Below, one piece after another: positions 17,007 to 25,367 of a DNA stretch of 37,479 bases. The DNA lies in IMG/VR virus record IMGVR_UViG_3300044612_000828, positions 1-37,479 of that record; one strand, given 5' to 3'. The translations under genes were made by a program, and so were the position numbers. Under the pieces are notes generated by a model. That model did no database searches. It had not been told where the DNA came from and saw only the letters and a list, made by a program, of their open reading frames with translations. The stretch is from a virus. The stretch's first letter is position 1. Every line of letters begins with the position of its first letter.

Positions 17007-17404
17007 TGACAGTCCAAGACTGGGAACAACTTGTAGACACGCTTTATGAACAATGCCGCAACCATATTCAGCTTCTTGGACAGGTATCCAGAGATGACGT
17101 TGATGGCTATCTTAGTTTCTACGGCGTCCATGACAGTATTTATGTGGCTAGGCGTGACGGCAAGATCACAGGCATCTCAACCACACATCCCGGCGTTAGC
17201 GACTTCAACTGGAAATGGCGCAAGCAGGATGGCATCTGGACAATCCACATGGCTTGGGCAAGTGAGCCTGAAGCCGTTGGTGAAATGTTTGGACAGTTTT
17301 TTCAACGTAAAGCACCTATCACGCAAGTTTGGGCATGGAGACATGATCATGCCACACAGATCACTCCTAAAAAACTAGAAAGACTTTTATATGGGCGGAG
17401 GTAA
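17006..17404 (+). CDS. Hypothetical protein between collar and internal virion genes
   Basis: A 132-residue, Trp-rich protein (motifs YVARRDGKITGIS, NWKWRKQDGIWTIHMAW). The alternation of short beta strands with helices (SEPEAVGEMFGQFF) faintly recalls GNAT-like acyltransferases, but no acetyl-CoA loop (R/Q-x-x-G-x-G/A) is visible. It starts on the stop of the collar gene (TAATG) and overlaps the next gene by 14 bases. Function unknown. Confidence 0.6.
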   Translation: MTVQDWEQLVDTLYEQCRNHIQLLGQVSRDDVDGYLSFYGVHDSIYVARRDGKITGISTTHPGVSDFNWKWRKQDGIWTIHMAWASEPEAVGEMFGQFFQRKAPITQVWAWRHDHATQITPKKLERLLYGRR

Positions 17405-18266
17405 AACTCAAGTTGTATCAGCACCAGCAGCTCCTAATTACCAGGAGTCGATGCGATCTATCCTGCAAGCACAGGTGGAGATGGCTCCGCAGGTGTACGC
17501 CAGTGAGGAAATCTATCAGCCTAAGTATCAAGCACTGCAAGACAGGATTGCCAGTCAGGCAGCTCGCAGTCAGATTGAGATGTATCAAGGCTTGCAGCCT
17601 CAATACTCTGATCTAGAAGAAGCATACATGCGAAGCCAGCAGGCAGCGCAGTTGCGCGGCTTGCAGGAGCGGGCTCCAGAGTATATCCAGGCCTTCCAAC
17701 AGGCTCAGGGCGTTGGCGGCATCAATCAAGCTCTCCAGAAGTACACAGAGCAAAAGCTCGGCGGCTTGCAGGCCAACGGCGCAGCCTTGTCGCCAGAAGA
17801 GCAACGTATGCTCGACCAACAGGCTAGAGCAGGCTATGCAGCTCGGGGAACGTCGCTGGGCGGGCAGAGCAACCTTGCCGAGGTGATGAACCGCTACAAC
17901 GCACGTCAGGCACGGGAGCAGCAGCTTGTAGCTCTTGGCACAGGATTGGGTGGATACTTCCAGCAGCAGGCTGCTCCTGCGCTGACTTCGTTCTATCAGC
18001 AACCTATGTACGCCGGTTCGTTTGGCGGTCAGGCCGCACAGAACGCGATGATGGCACAGCAGCAAGCTGGCCCACAGTACTTTAATCCTGAGTCACAGAC
18101 TGGAATGGGCTCGATCTACGGAGCGTACAACGCGCAGATGCAGATGGCGGCTGGTCAAGCTCAAGCCAACGCAGCAAGAGCAGCAGGCAGGCAGGGCATG
18201 TTTGGATCACTTGGAGGAGCTGGACTTGGCGCAGCAGGAATGATTGGCGGAGCAATGATTTTGTAA
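17391..18266 (+). CDS. Internal virion / DNA ejection protein
   Basis: A 291-residue, Gln/Ala/Gly-rich helical protein. It begins MGGGKTQVVSAPAAPNYQES, followed by long helices (YQALQDRIASQAARSQIEM, ERAPEYIQAFQQAQ), and the last 30 residues are Gly/Ala-rich and hydrophobic (FGSLGGAGLGAAGMIGGAM), a glycine-zipper-like membrane segment. This profile fits the small internal core proteins that podoviruses eject into the host envelope. A segment YAARGTSLGGQSNLAEVM near residue 150 is typical of these proteins in environmental phages. Confidence 0.7.
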   Translation: MGGGKTQVVSAPAAPNYQESMRSILQAQVEMAPQVYASEEIYQPKYQALQDRIASQAARSQIEMYQGLQPQYSDLEEAYMRSQQAAQLRGLQERAPEYIQAFQQAQGVGGINQALQKYTEQKLGGLQANGAALSPEEQRMLDQQARAGYAARGTSLGGQSNLAEVMNRYNARQAREQQLVALGTGLGGYFQQQAAPALTSFYQQPMYAGSFGGQAAQNAMMAQQQAGPQYFNPESQTGMGSIYGAYNAQMQMAAGQAQANAARAAGRQGMFGSLGGAGLGAAGMIGGAMIL

Positions 18267-19108
18267 TGAATACAAATCCTGCAATAGACATGATTAAAAA
18301 GGCTCTTAAACGAGCCAAGCGGCCTGCTATACTTTGGAGTGGCGGCAAGGACTCCACCGTACTACTGGATCTTGCATTAAAGATCATGCCTGAAATTGAA
18401 GTTATTCACTTCAAGCTGCCGTTCTTGTCACACAAGTACAAGCACCACCATGAGGTGCAAGAGGAGCTTAAGCTGACCGTCCATGACTGGGTTCCGGCAT
18501 CAATCTCTTTAATGCACGGTAAAAACCGCATCGACGTTTGTGAGACTTACTCAGTAGGAACGGGGCAGCTTAAAGTGGCTAGGGGCACGGAGGTTTTAGA
18601 CTTAACCAAACCTTGGGTGTGTGGCAAGGAATGGCTTAACAGGCCAAAGGCAAATGTCGTGAACGATTTTGATGTATTGCTTTGTGGTCACAAGAGCAGC
18701 GATGAAGATCCGCTTACTGGCACTGTACCGTTGATGCTGGATATGAAACTGTTGGAAATGGGCACAGAAATGTGGTTCCCGCTTCGTGAGTGGACTGACC
18801 AAGACATCTCACTGTATATCACATCTAACAACGTCAAGTACGACCATAACAGGTATGACTCGGATGTTGTGTCTCGCCCGGACAAGCACATGAACAGCGA
18901 CTACGTTCATGCCTGTTTTCGCTGCATTGATCGCAGAGAATCTGCATTTGTGCATTGCCCAAAGCTAAAGATCGACGTAGAGAACTTGCATGAGCATGTC
19001 CTCCACGAAGAGCCACGATTTGACTACTGCAACATGCGAACTGGACTGCCAAAAGTGCGGAGCGTGTTGCAGCCACAAGGCCAGTTGGCCGATTCTGCGA
19101 AAGGATAG
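18266..19108 (+). CDS. PAPS reductase-like PP-loop ATPase
   Basis: A 280-residue protein with the PP-loop SGGKDSTVLLDLAL (residues about 25-38), an adenylyl-binding family motif of PAPS/APS reductases, DndC-like and related enzymes. Downstream are LLCGHKSSDEDP and FPLREWTDQDISLYI, matching the usual PAPS-reductase order (..PL..WT..D...Y). Cysteines cluster in ACFRCIDRRESAFVHCPK near residue 215. The phage role may be sulfur transfer or nucleotide modification. It lies among virion genes, followed immediately by an overlapping metal-binding protein, and starts at TAATG. Substrate cannot be inferred. Confidence 0.82.
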   Translation: MNTNPAIDMIKKALKRAKRPAILWSGGKDSTVLLDLALKIMPEIEVIHFKLPFLSHKYKHHHEVQEELKLTVHDWVPASISLMHGKNRIDVCETYSVGTGQLKVARGTEVLDLTKPWVCGKEWLNRPKANVVNDFDVLLCGHKSSDEDPLTGTVPLMLDMKLLEMGTEMWFPLREWTDQDISLYITSNNVKYDHNRYDSDVVSRPDKHMNSDYVHACFRCIDRRESAFVHCPKLKIDVENLHEHVLHEEPRFDYCNMRTGLPKVRSVLQPQGQLADSAKG

Positions 19109-19331
19109 ATCCGATGCAGTTAACATCCCCAAAGAATACATCCGCGACGATCTGCCACTGCTTAAGTGCGTTGGAGCTCGCTGTATTGCGCTTTCGGGGA
19201 TTGTTGGGCAGGAAGTTTCGTGTACAATCTATGAGCATAGACCGCTTGCCTGCCAGCGGTTTGAAAAAGGCAGCGCTCTTTGTTTAGAAGCTAGAACCAA
19301 ATTTTATGGCAAGACCTCGCGAACTTTTTAA
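18990..19331 (+). CDS. YkgJ-like Cys-cluster (metal-binding) protein
   Basis: A 113-residue protein whose first 39 codons overlap the end of the PP-loop enzyme gene in another frame. It contains CELDCQKCGACCSH (residues about 16-29), then GARCIALSG and CTIYEHRPLACQRF, the order typical of the YkgJ/CxxCxxCC zinc- or iron-chelating family. The conserved part begins around residue 16, so a later start is possible, although the ATGs at 18990 and 18996 are the only obvious ones before it. The biochemical role of the family is poorly defined. The tight overlap implies coexpression with the PP-loop enzyme. Confidence 0.78.
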   Translation: MSMSSTKSHDLTTATCELDCQKCGACCSHKASWPILRKDRSDAVNIPKEYIRDDLPLLKCVGARCIALSGIVGQEVSCTIYEHRPLACQRFEKGSALCLEARTKFYGKTSRTF

Positions 19332-19959
19332 TACACCGGCACCACAGGCGATGAGCTTGATGGGCCAGGGCATTGCTGACGCTTATGCTAACGTAGGCCG
19401 GATCGAAGGGCAGGGCATGCAGGCGCTGGGGCAGGGCATTGCGCAGGGAATTACGAGTGCGGCGTCGTCAATTGCTGGAGCGTATGGTGATTACAAGAAG
19501 ATGCAATCGCAGGTGAAGGCTGATGCGGCTGCATTTAATTCGTTTAAAGATTATCTTCCGGCTGAGTTTGTAAATCAACAACAGACCTTAGAGAATGATC
19601 CAAAGGCAAGCTTGATGGACAAACAGCAGTTCTATCAATCTGCTAAGGGGTACTTGGGTGCTGCCATTGGTCAGAAGTACAAGATGGATCAGATTGGAGC
19701 GGAACAGGCTGGAATATTTAACCGGGCTATGGCCGCGAGGGAAGTTGCTCCTGACTTTTCCAACTTAGGTCAAGGGCTTAAAGCAAGTTACGGAGAAGCG
19801 CCTGCGCAGCCTCCAACAATGGCTCCGCAAGAAATGGGATTTGACGCAACATCAGCGGCAACAAAGCTGCAAGACTACATGATCCGCAAATATGGATCGG
19901 ACTATAAAACAAAGGGAATTAAGGCATCCAGTCAGGACGTAATGGACGCCGGTCTGTAA
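19306..19959 (+). CDS. Internal virion protein candidate
   Basis: A 217-residue Ala/Gln-rich protein overlapping the metal-binding gene by 26 bases. The N-terminal region has repeated GQGIADAYANVGRIEGQGMQ-type segments and ALGQGIAQGITSAASSIAGA, then helices (YKKMQSQVKADAAAFN). Its position before two larger proteins suggests it belongs to the internal core or ejection set. No enzymatic motif. Confidence 0.6.
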   Translation: MARPRELFNTPAPQAMSLMGQGIADAYANVGRIEGQGMQALGQGIAQGITSAASSIAGAYGDYKKMQSQVKADAAAFNSFKDYLPAEFVNQQQTLENDPKASLMDKQQFYQSAKGYLGAAIGQKYKMDQIGAEQAGIFNRAMAAREVAPDFSNLGQGLKASYGEAPAQPPTMAPQEMGFDATSAATKLQDYMIRKYGSDYKTKGIKASSQDVMDAGL

Positions 19960-19966
19960 ACATTTT

Positions 19967-20863
19967 ATGCCTTACACTCCAGAGCAAATTAATCAAATCT
20001 TAGGCATGGTAAACGCACCAGCCGAGGCTGCGCAGCCATCTACTAGGGGCACTGTGACTGTGCTCGGCATGGAGCCAACTCCAGAAATGTCTGCTTATGA
20101 TGCTTATCAAGAGCAGTATAAAAATGCTCAACGCAAGAGATCTCTTGGGGAGCAATACATCGCACAGCAAATCTTGGCAAATCCAAAGTACGCCGAGTCT
20201 ATAAGTAAAGCGTTAAAGCCAGTATTGGATGCTGATGTTCCTAAAATGCCAGCATTTGAAGAGACTGAATCTGCTAAAAGCATAATCAGCGCACTGCCGG
20301 CAATTCGTAGAAATGACTTAATGATTAACAACATTAAGAATGAGTTGGTTGCTGCTGAAAAGATTCAAGACAAGACAGACAAAATTGATCGGCTTCAGAC
20401 TATTATTCCAAAGCTGCTTCAATCTGCTGCATCTGGCGGAAGCGACGCAATGCAGATGGGTGAGTTCTTGCTAGGTGCTCCAGAGATGCAGAACTACACC
20501 AGATGGACGACTGCGAACCGCATGGATGTTGGATTAAATTCTTTGGTAAAATACCTGAATGACCCAAGTATCAAAAATAGCTTTGATGTAAATCCAGATA
20601 GTTACATATCAAAAGCAAAGGGAATTTATAATTCAATTGCATCTTCAAGGAACTCAATACTTGATCAATTTGAAACTCAATCTTCTCCTAAGTGGGTTGC
20701 GTCTAACACTGGCTTAAAGCGATTGGATTTGTTTAAGTCTGACATTGAGGCGGAGCTTGGAAAGCAGGCTCAACCACAAGCTACAACTCCAGTAAAGCCA
20801 GGGGTAAAGCGTATTCGATTTGAAATGGACAAGTCAGGCAAACTGATGCCGATACAAGACTAA
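19967..20863 (+). CDS. Hypothetical virion protein (internal core candidate)
   Basis: A 298-residue, mainly helical protein. It begins MPYTPEQINQILGMVNAPAE, has alternating Lys/Ser-rich helices (SKALKPVLDADVPKMPAFEE, YLNDPSIKNSFDVNPD), and ends KRIRFEMDKSGKLMPIQD. There is no signal peptide or strong membrane segment. Its codon use is A/T-richer than that of the capsid gene. The start follows TAAACATTTT without a Shine-Dalgarno sequence. Role inferred from location only. Confidence 0.6.
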   Translation: MPYTPEQINQILGMVNAPAEAAQPSTRGTVTVLGMEPTPEMSAYDAYQEQYKNAQRKRSLGEQYIAQQILANPKYAESISKALKPVLDADVPKMPAFEETESAKSIISALPAIRRNDLMINNIKNELVAAEKIQDKTDKIDRLQTIIPKLLQSAASGGSDAMQMGEFLLGAPEMQNYTRWTTANRMDVGLNSLVKYLNDPSIKNSFDVNPDSYISKAKGIYNSIASSRNSILDQFETQSSPKWVASNTGLKRLDLFKSDIEAELGKQAQPQATTPVKPGVKRIRFEMDKSGKLMPIQD

Positions 20864-20865
20864 TT

Positions 20866-23079
20866 ATGCCACAAGAAGCTGTACTGCCTGACGGCACAAT
20901 ACTGGAGTTTCCAGACCAAGCAACTGCCGAGCAAATCACTCAGGCTGTAAACCAGTACGCCAAAAGCTCTCGTCAGCCTGCTCAAGAGCCTGCCAGCATG
21001 ACCGGCGACGTTGCCCGAGGACTTGCTCGCGGGATGGGACCGGTTGCTATGGGTGCTGCTGCTGGGTTGGTTAGTCCTATTCCTGGTGGAGCGGCAATGG
21101 GCGCTACAGCAGTAGCAGCAGGCCAGCTTATTGGTGACCCACTAGTGCTTGGTCTAAACCACTTCTTGGGCGCTAATCTTAAGACGCCCACGGAACTCTT
21201 TGGCGAACTTTTTACTCAACTTGGCATTGATCCAACCAGCACCGAGGCTGGTCGAGTTGCAGAATCCGTTGGCAGTGTTGTGGCATCAACGGCTGCTACC
21301 ATTGGAATTGGCGCTCTACTTAAAGGAGCCGCATCCGCAACTGCTCGCAAGATTGGCACTGTGTTAGCAGAAAAGCCACTACAACAGCTTTCTGCTGCTG
21401 CTGCTGGCGGAGCCACGGCTGAACTTGCTCGGTACGGCGCAGAAGAGCTCGGAGCAGGCACAGGGGGACAGATTGCCGCAGCTTTAGTTGGTGGCGTTGC
21501 AGGCGGAATGACTGGCAGTAAACTTGCAGGACTTAATCGAGCGCCACTTTCAACTCCAGCAGTAGCAGGCATGACTGCCGCTGAAACTGCACAAGCAGTT
21601 GCAGATGCTGAAGCGGCAGGAAGACTTGTGCGCACATCGGATGTAATTCGTCCTGGTGGGCCAATTTCTAAGCGACTACAAGATATTCGTGAAGCTGTTG
21701 GCGGCAGGGCAGCGTTGGTTAGGCAAGCTGACGAAAACGTAAAATTAATTCAAGATACACTTGGCAACTTTGGAGCAAGCGTAGGTGGAGATGCAATCAA
21801 TGATGTGGCTGCTAGTTTAAGAGCAACTAGAGCACTCGAAATTAAAACCAACACGGATTTTGTTAAAAGCATTCTTTCTGCTGTAGACCGCACTGGAGTT
21901 GCTGTTCCAACACCAAAGTCTATTGCCGCTATAGATGATGCTATAAACAAATTAACAGGAATTGATCCTGTTTCTTATGGAAAAGTAATTTCACAACTTG
22001 AAAATACTAAGCTGCAAATTCAAGGCAAAAATGCATCTCAAGTAGCAGGAAACTTGCGTCTTGTTGGAGACATGCTGGAAGATCCAGCGTTGGCGGCTAT
22101 TAAAACTGACGCCAGCCCTTTAACAAAAAATGTCTATTCGGCAATAAGAGAAGATCTTGGCGATTTTATTCAAGCTCAAGGGATGGATAGGGCCGGATGG
22201 ACTGCTGCCAACACAGTGCTGCATGACGCCTATAAAGAGTTGCAAAATTCTGCACTTAAGGCTGCGTTAAATAAAGGAACTGTAACTCCAGAACTTGCTG
22301 GAAATTTATTACTCAGCAAAAGAAAAAGTGAACTTGAACTATTAAACAGGAATCTTGACACCGCAGGAAGAGCCAACGCACGCGCAGCAATTCTTGAAGA
22401 CATAGCCAGCAGGTCTTTAGATGACAAAACAAAACAACTTTCTATTGCAAAGTTTCGTGCAAATCTTGGAAGGGCAGACAAGCAAACGAGTGTGTTTTTT
22501 AAAGGCGCAGATAAGGATGTGCTTGATGCAACAATTCGCCATTTTAACCTTACCGAAAGAGCTGGTGAATTTAATTACGACCCAGCTACGGGGCAAAGAA
22601 ATTTAATACCCCTACTTCTTGGTGGTGCTGGAAATTTTCTTGGACTTATTGGTTCAGCGGTTGCGGCAGTAGGAACTTATGGGTTTGGCCGCTTGTACGA
22701 AACCCCAGGCGTTCGTAAGTTGCTGCTTCAAATGTCAAGGTTCTCCGCTGGTTCACCTGAAGAATTTGCTATATCCAAACGCATTACTCAGGCCGTGCAG
22801 GCTTCTGCACAGCAGCAGGCCGTTAGCGAGATTGAGCGGAAGAAGATGCCGGTGGCATTCATGCAGCAGGCAAGTAGCAGAGAAGCTCTTGGCAATGGTT
22901 ATGTGCTTTCTGACCCGGTTAATGGCATGAAGATTGTCAGTAAAGATAATGCGTCACACAAGCTGTTTGACGGCAGTGGTAGGCTTGTTGGCGTTTTTGC
23001 TTCTGAGCAAGAGGCAAGAGATAAAGCCAACAAAGAAATTGTTACTAGAATCAAGCGAGAACTCAAGCAGGCCAAATAA
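20866..23079 (+). CDS. Large internal virion / ejection protein
   Basis: A 737-residue protein. Residues 1-30 (AVLPDGTILEFPDQATAEQI) resemble the short beta-helical start of phage injection proteins. Residues 50-230 contain several Gly/Ala-rich hydrophobic stretches (VAMGAAAGLVSPIPGGAAMG, AALVGGVAGGMTG), able to form a membrane channel. A long helical region follows (about residues 245-540), then another hydrophobic segment near residues 575-600 (LLLGGAGNFLGLIGSAVAAV), and a C-terminal MKIVSKDNASHKLFDGSGRL patch. This fits the large ejection proteins of podoviruses. No lytic transglycosylase motif was seen. The start is TAATTATG. Confidence 0.72.
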   Translation: MPQEAVLPDGTILEFPDQATAEQITQAVNQYAKSSRQPAQEPASMTGDVARGLARGMGPVAMGAAAGLVSPIPGGAAMGATAVAAGQLIGDPLVLGLNHFLGANLKTPTELFGELFTQLGIDPTSTEAGRVAESVGSVVASTAATIGIGALLKGAASATARKIGTVLAEKPLQQLSAAAAGGATAELARYGAEELGAGTGGQIAAALVGGVAGGMTGSKLAGLNRAPLSTPAVAGMTAAETAQAVADAEAAGRLVRTSDVIRPGGPISKRLQDIREAVGGRAALVRQADENVKLIQDTLGNFGASVGGDAINDVAASLRATRALEIKTNTDFVKSILSAVDRTGVAVPTPKSIAAIDDAINKLTGIDPVSYGKVISQLENTKLQIQGKNASQVAGNLRLVGDMLEDPALAAIKTDASPLTKNVYSAIREDLGDFIQAQGMDRAGWTAANTVLHDAYKELQNSALKAALNKGTVTPELAGNLLLSKRKSELELLNRNLDTAGRANARAAILEDIASRSLDDKTKQLSIAKFRANLGRADKQTSVFFKGADKDVLDATIRHFNLTERAGEFNYDPATGQRNLIPLLLGGAGNFLGLIGSAVAAVGTYGFGRLYETPGVRKLLLQMSRFSAGSPEEFAISKRITQAVQASAQQQAVSEIERKKMPVAFMQQASSREALGNGYVLSDPVNGMKIVSKDNASHKLFDGSGRLVGVFASEQEARDKANKEIVTRIKRELKQAK

Positions 23080-23082
23080 CTT

Positions 23083-23235
23083 ATGCCACTAAAGAAATCC
23101 GCATCAGACAAAGCTTTCACCGAGAACCTTAAGCGCGAGATCGGCGCTGGTAAGCCACAGAAGCAGGCCGTTGCAATTGCGTACAGCGTCCAGCGTGAGG
23201 CTGCGAAGAAGGCTGCTGCTGCCAAGCGCAAATAG
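23083..23235 (+). CDS. Small basic phage protein (DUF6496-like)
   Basis: A 50-residue protein, MPLKKSASDKAFTENLKREI continuing with GAGKPQKQAVAIAYSVQREA and a Lys/Ala-rich tail. The segment GKPQKQAVAIAYS is strongly conserved in small proteins of many phages. It starts after TAACTT. Function unknown; often found next to late genes. Confidence 0.78.
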   Translation: MPLKKSASDKAFTENLKREIGAGKPQKQAVAIAYSVQREAAKKAAAAKRK

Positions 23236-23238
23236 CCT

Positions 23239-23991
23239 ATGGCGAACATAACACGGAAGTGGAAACGCTTCCTTGCAGTATCATGCAGCCACGGCTTCAT
23301 GGCCGATCAGGCTGTACTCAAGGAGGTACTTCGCTTTCGTGACCGATGGAAGCCGGACACGGCGCTGCATCTTGGTGATGCCATCGACATGACGTGCTTG
23401 CGTAGTGGCGCGATCACCAATGACAGTCACGACGCTACGGTTGACCCGGAGGCTGACCTAAACGATGGCCTAGCGTTCATCTCCGCGCTTCGTCCACAGC
23501 ACTATCTGCTTGGCAACCATGAAGCCCGGCTTGTTACGCTGATGAGCCATCCTAAAGCGATCATCTCAGCACTCGCAACTCGCGTCTATCACCAGATCCA
23601 CGATCGAGCCAAGTCGATCAAATGCAAGGTCTACGACTACAAGCTCAAGACCGGCTTCGTTGGCTTGGGTGACGCGCTCTTCCAGCATGGATATCTGCAC
23701 AGCGAGAACGCCTTGCGTGATTCTGCCGAGCGTATGTGTCACGGCAAGTACACCAAGCTTGTCATGGGGCACATCCACCGTGTACAAATCGCTGAAGGTC
23801 GGCGCATTAAAGGTGTCACTGGCTACTCTGTTGGGTGGCTTGGAGATCCCGAAATGGCTGGCTATGCGGAGAATAGAATTGCAACCACCGCTTGGAGTAG
23901 AGGCTGGGCGTGGGGCGAATATACTGACAACGAGACAATTATATGGCTGACAAAAGAACTAAAGGACGGAAGCTTCAAGCTGCCCCTGTAG
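23239..23991 (+). CDS. Metallophosphoesterase-like protein
   Basis: A 250-residue protein with calcineurin-like metallophosphoesterase motifs: LHLGDAIDMT (GD, near residue 45), YLLGNHEARL (GNHE, near residue 92), QHGYLHSEN (His, near 150) and VMGHIHRVQI (GHxH, near 178). The first motif is unusual: the expected D-x-H reads C-S-H in VSCSHGFMAD (residues 14-23), so the first Asp ligand is replaced. I have a recollection of similar SCSHG starts in phage members, so this may be family-typical. Substrate unknown. It starts after TAGCCT and overlaps the next gene by 49 bases. Confidence 0.82.
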   Translation: MANITRKWKRFLAVSCSHGFMADQAVLKEVLRFRDRWKPDTALHLGDAIDMTCLRSGAITNDSHDATVDPEADLNDGLAFISALRPQHYLLGNHEARLVTLMSHPKAIISALATRVYHQIHDRAKSIKCKVYDYKLKTGFVGLGDALFQHGYLHSENALRDSAERMCHGKYTKLVMGHIHRVQIAEGRRIKGVTGYSVGWLGDPEMAGYAENRIATTAWSRGWAWGEYTDNETIIWLTKELKDGSFKLPL

Positions 23992-24200
23992 AAGGGGACT
24001 GGCTCTCGCAACTTGCGCAGAACCTAGAGATTCAACCCGCACCTCCGGGGTGGTATACACTCTCACAAATTGCTCAACGGCTTGGAATTGGCAGAACCGC
24101 TACACGGAACATCCTTGCTCAAAAGAAAGCTGTACAGCAAAAGTTTTACCACAAGACAAGTGACGGCAGGATTCTCCCCACCGTACACTACAAGCTATGA
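23943..24200 (+). CDS. Small HTH-like DNA-binding protein
   Basis: An 85-residue basic protein. Residues about 38-65 (WYTLSQIAQRLGIGRTATRN) have the pattern of a winged or MerR-type helix-turn-helix, followed by a C-terminal TSDGRILPTVHYKL. It overlaps the phosphoesterase by 49 bases and the next gene by ATGA. It could be a regulator at the boundary between late and replication genes. Family not named. Confidence 0.65.
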   Translation: MADKRTKGRKLQAAPVEGDWLSQLAQNLEIQPAPPGWYTLSQIAQRLGIGRTATRNILAQKKAVQQKFYHKTSDGRILPTVHYKL

Positions 24201-24481
24201 GCCCTGAAGAACAAGAGCGACAAGCCATCATCCAGCGTGCAAAGGACATTCTCTCTGAACACTTTGAGTGTGGCGAGATCCTCGTACAAGCGCAGGACGA
24301 GAAAGATTCGGACAATACGAACCGCTACGAGAGCGGCTGGGGCAATCGTTTCGCCCGGGACATGCACATCAACCTCATGCACAAGGAGCGCGTGCTGGAG
24401 CACTCGTGGATAGAAGAGTGTGGGGATGAGGATGATGACGATGACGAGGATGACGACGACGAAATAAAATCAAAAAAGTAG
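24197..24481 (+). CDS. Acidic-tail hypothetical protein
   Basis: A 94-residue protein with helical N-terminus (EEQERQAIIQRAKDILSEHF), a middle with NRYESGWGNRFARD, and a run of Asp/Glu near residues 76-88 before KSKK. The acidic tail could mimic DNA or contact basic partners, but this is only inferred from composition. It is followed by a short A/T-rich non-coding gap before the ssDNA-binding protein. Confidence 0.55.
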   Translation: MSPEEQERQAIIQRAKDILSEHFECGEILVQAQDEKDSDNTNRYESGWGNRFARDMHINLMHKERVLEHSWIEECGDEDDDDDEDDDDEIKSKK

Positions 24482-24507
24482 TTGCGCGTAGTAGACCAAC
24501 GTATACT
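24479..24507 (+). promoter_or_regulatory. Possible promoter of the replication block
   Basis: A good -10-like TATACT (24502-24507) precedes the first replication gene by 45 nt, with a weak -35-like TAGTTG (24479-24484) 17 nt upstream. Only the -10 half is convincing, and phage or host promoter rules here are unknown. Confidence 0.25.
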
Positions 24508-24552
24508 TTGCTAGGCATTCGGTGAATGGTTCATCGATGAAACACAACAAAA

Positions 24553-25194
24553 ATGAAAGTAGCACAAATTAGCGACATTCAGAACTTGGCCGATGGCAGC
24601 GTCATCGGAGAAATGCGGGTGACGATCAAAGCGACGTTCCCGCCTAAAACTGGTGAAGGTAAGTTTGGCCCTTGGCGGGTACAGAACGCGATCCTTCAAG
24701 ACAGCACCGGCGAGTGCCGGGCATCGTTCTGGGTGCCAGACGAGATGGGTGACCTCAAGGGCCAGATGGTGACCCTTAAGTCACAGGCTGGCAAGAAGGG
24801 GCTCCAGGGCATCTCAGTCAAGCACAGCACACACTCCGGTGAGAACGAACTCAAGATCACCGACCAATGTGCAATCATTGATGATGCTGGTGCAGCCGTA
24901 GCCGCAGCAGGCCCACGCAAGCCTGTGCAGGCCTCGTCGCCTGTGTCACTCACCGTAGCAGACGCCAAGCGTGCGCTCTTTCAAGCGGCGCAGCTCATGG
25001 CTGAAGCCATCAAAGCTGCTGAGTGGGTTGGCGGTCAGGCACAGGTGACGCCCGAGCAGCTTCAGGCTATCGCTACCAGCTTGTTTATCTCCGCAGATCG
25101 TGCTGGGTTTGCTAAGGCATTCCCCTCAGCGCAGACCAAGCCGGCAGCAAAGAAGGAAGAAGTCGAGTTAGAGGAGGATGACTTAAAATGGTAA
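24553..25194 (+). CDS. OB-fold single-stranded DNA-binding protein candidate
   Basis: A 213-residue protein. The first 110 residues look like an OB-fold: VIGEMRVTIKATFPPKTGEG, WRVQNAILQDSTGECRASFW, then KGQMVTLKSQAGKKGLQGIS and ENELKITDQCAIID. A helical middle follows, and an acidic C-terminal tail (EEVELEEDDLKW) of the kind by which phage and bacterial SSBs recruit partners. The start is chosen after AACAACAAAA, a gap with no Shine-Dalgarno sequence. It opens the replication/recombination block and overlaps the next gene at ATGGTAA. Confidence 0.7.
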   Translation: MKVAQISDIQNLADGSVIGEMRVTIKATFPPKTGEGKFGPWRVQNAILQDSTGECRASFWVPDEMGDLKGQMVTLKSQAGKKGLQGISVKHSTHSGENELKITDQCAIIDDAGAAVAAAGPRKPVQASSPVSLTVADAKRALFQAAQLMAEAIKAAEWVGGQAQVTPEQLQAIATSLFISADRAGFAKAFPSAQTKPAAKKEEVELEEDDLKW

Positions 25195-25367
25195 AGGCAC
25201 GCGAAATTGCGACACTGTGCGGCGTCACGCTTCAGACTATCCTGAAGTGGGCACGCGAGAACAAGATCCCTCACCACAGGATCAGCGCACGCTGCCTGCG
25301 ATTTGATGTGGCTGAGGTTAACGCTTGGTTACAGGCCAAACGCGATGCCAATAAACAGCAGGGCTAA
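25188..25367 (+). CDS. Small helix-turn-helix protein (HTH_17/excisionase-type)
   Basis: A 59-residue protein whose ATG overlaps the stop of the ssDNA-binding gene. The sequence VKAREIATLCGVTLQTILKW with ARENKIPHHRISARCLRFDV and AEVNAWLQAK is the typical excisionase/MerR-like winged HTH (HTH_17) layout. No integrase is seen in the window, so a role as regulator or replication accessory is at least as likely as excision. It overlaps the resolvase start by 23 bases. Confidence 0.8.
   Translation: MVKAREIATLCGVTLQTILKWARENKIPHHRISARCLRFDVAEVNAWLQAKRDANKQQG

Noticed and set aside
25188-25367. Evidence for a temperate phage (excisionase-like HTH)
   Set aside because: No integrase, attachment site or CI-type repressor is seen in the window. 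HTH_17 proteins are also common in virulent phages as regulators.
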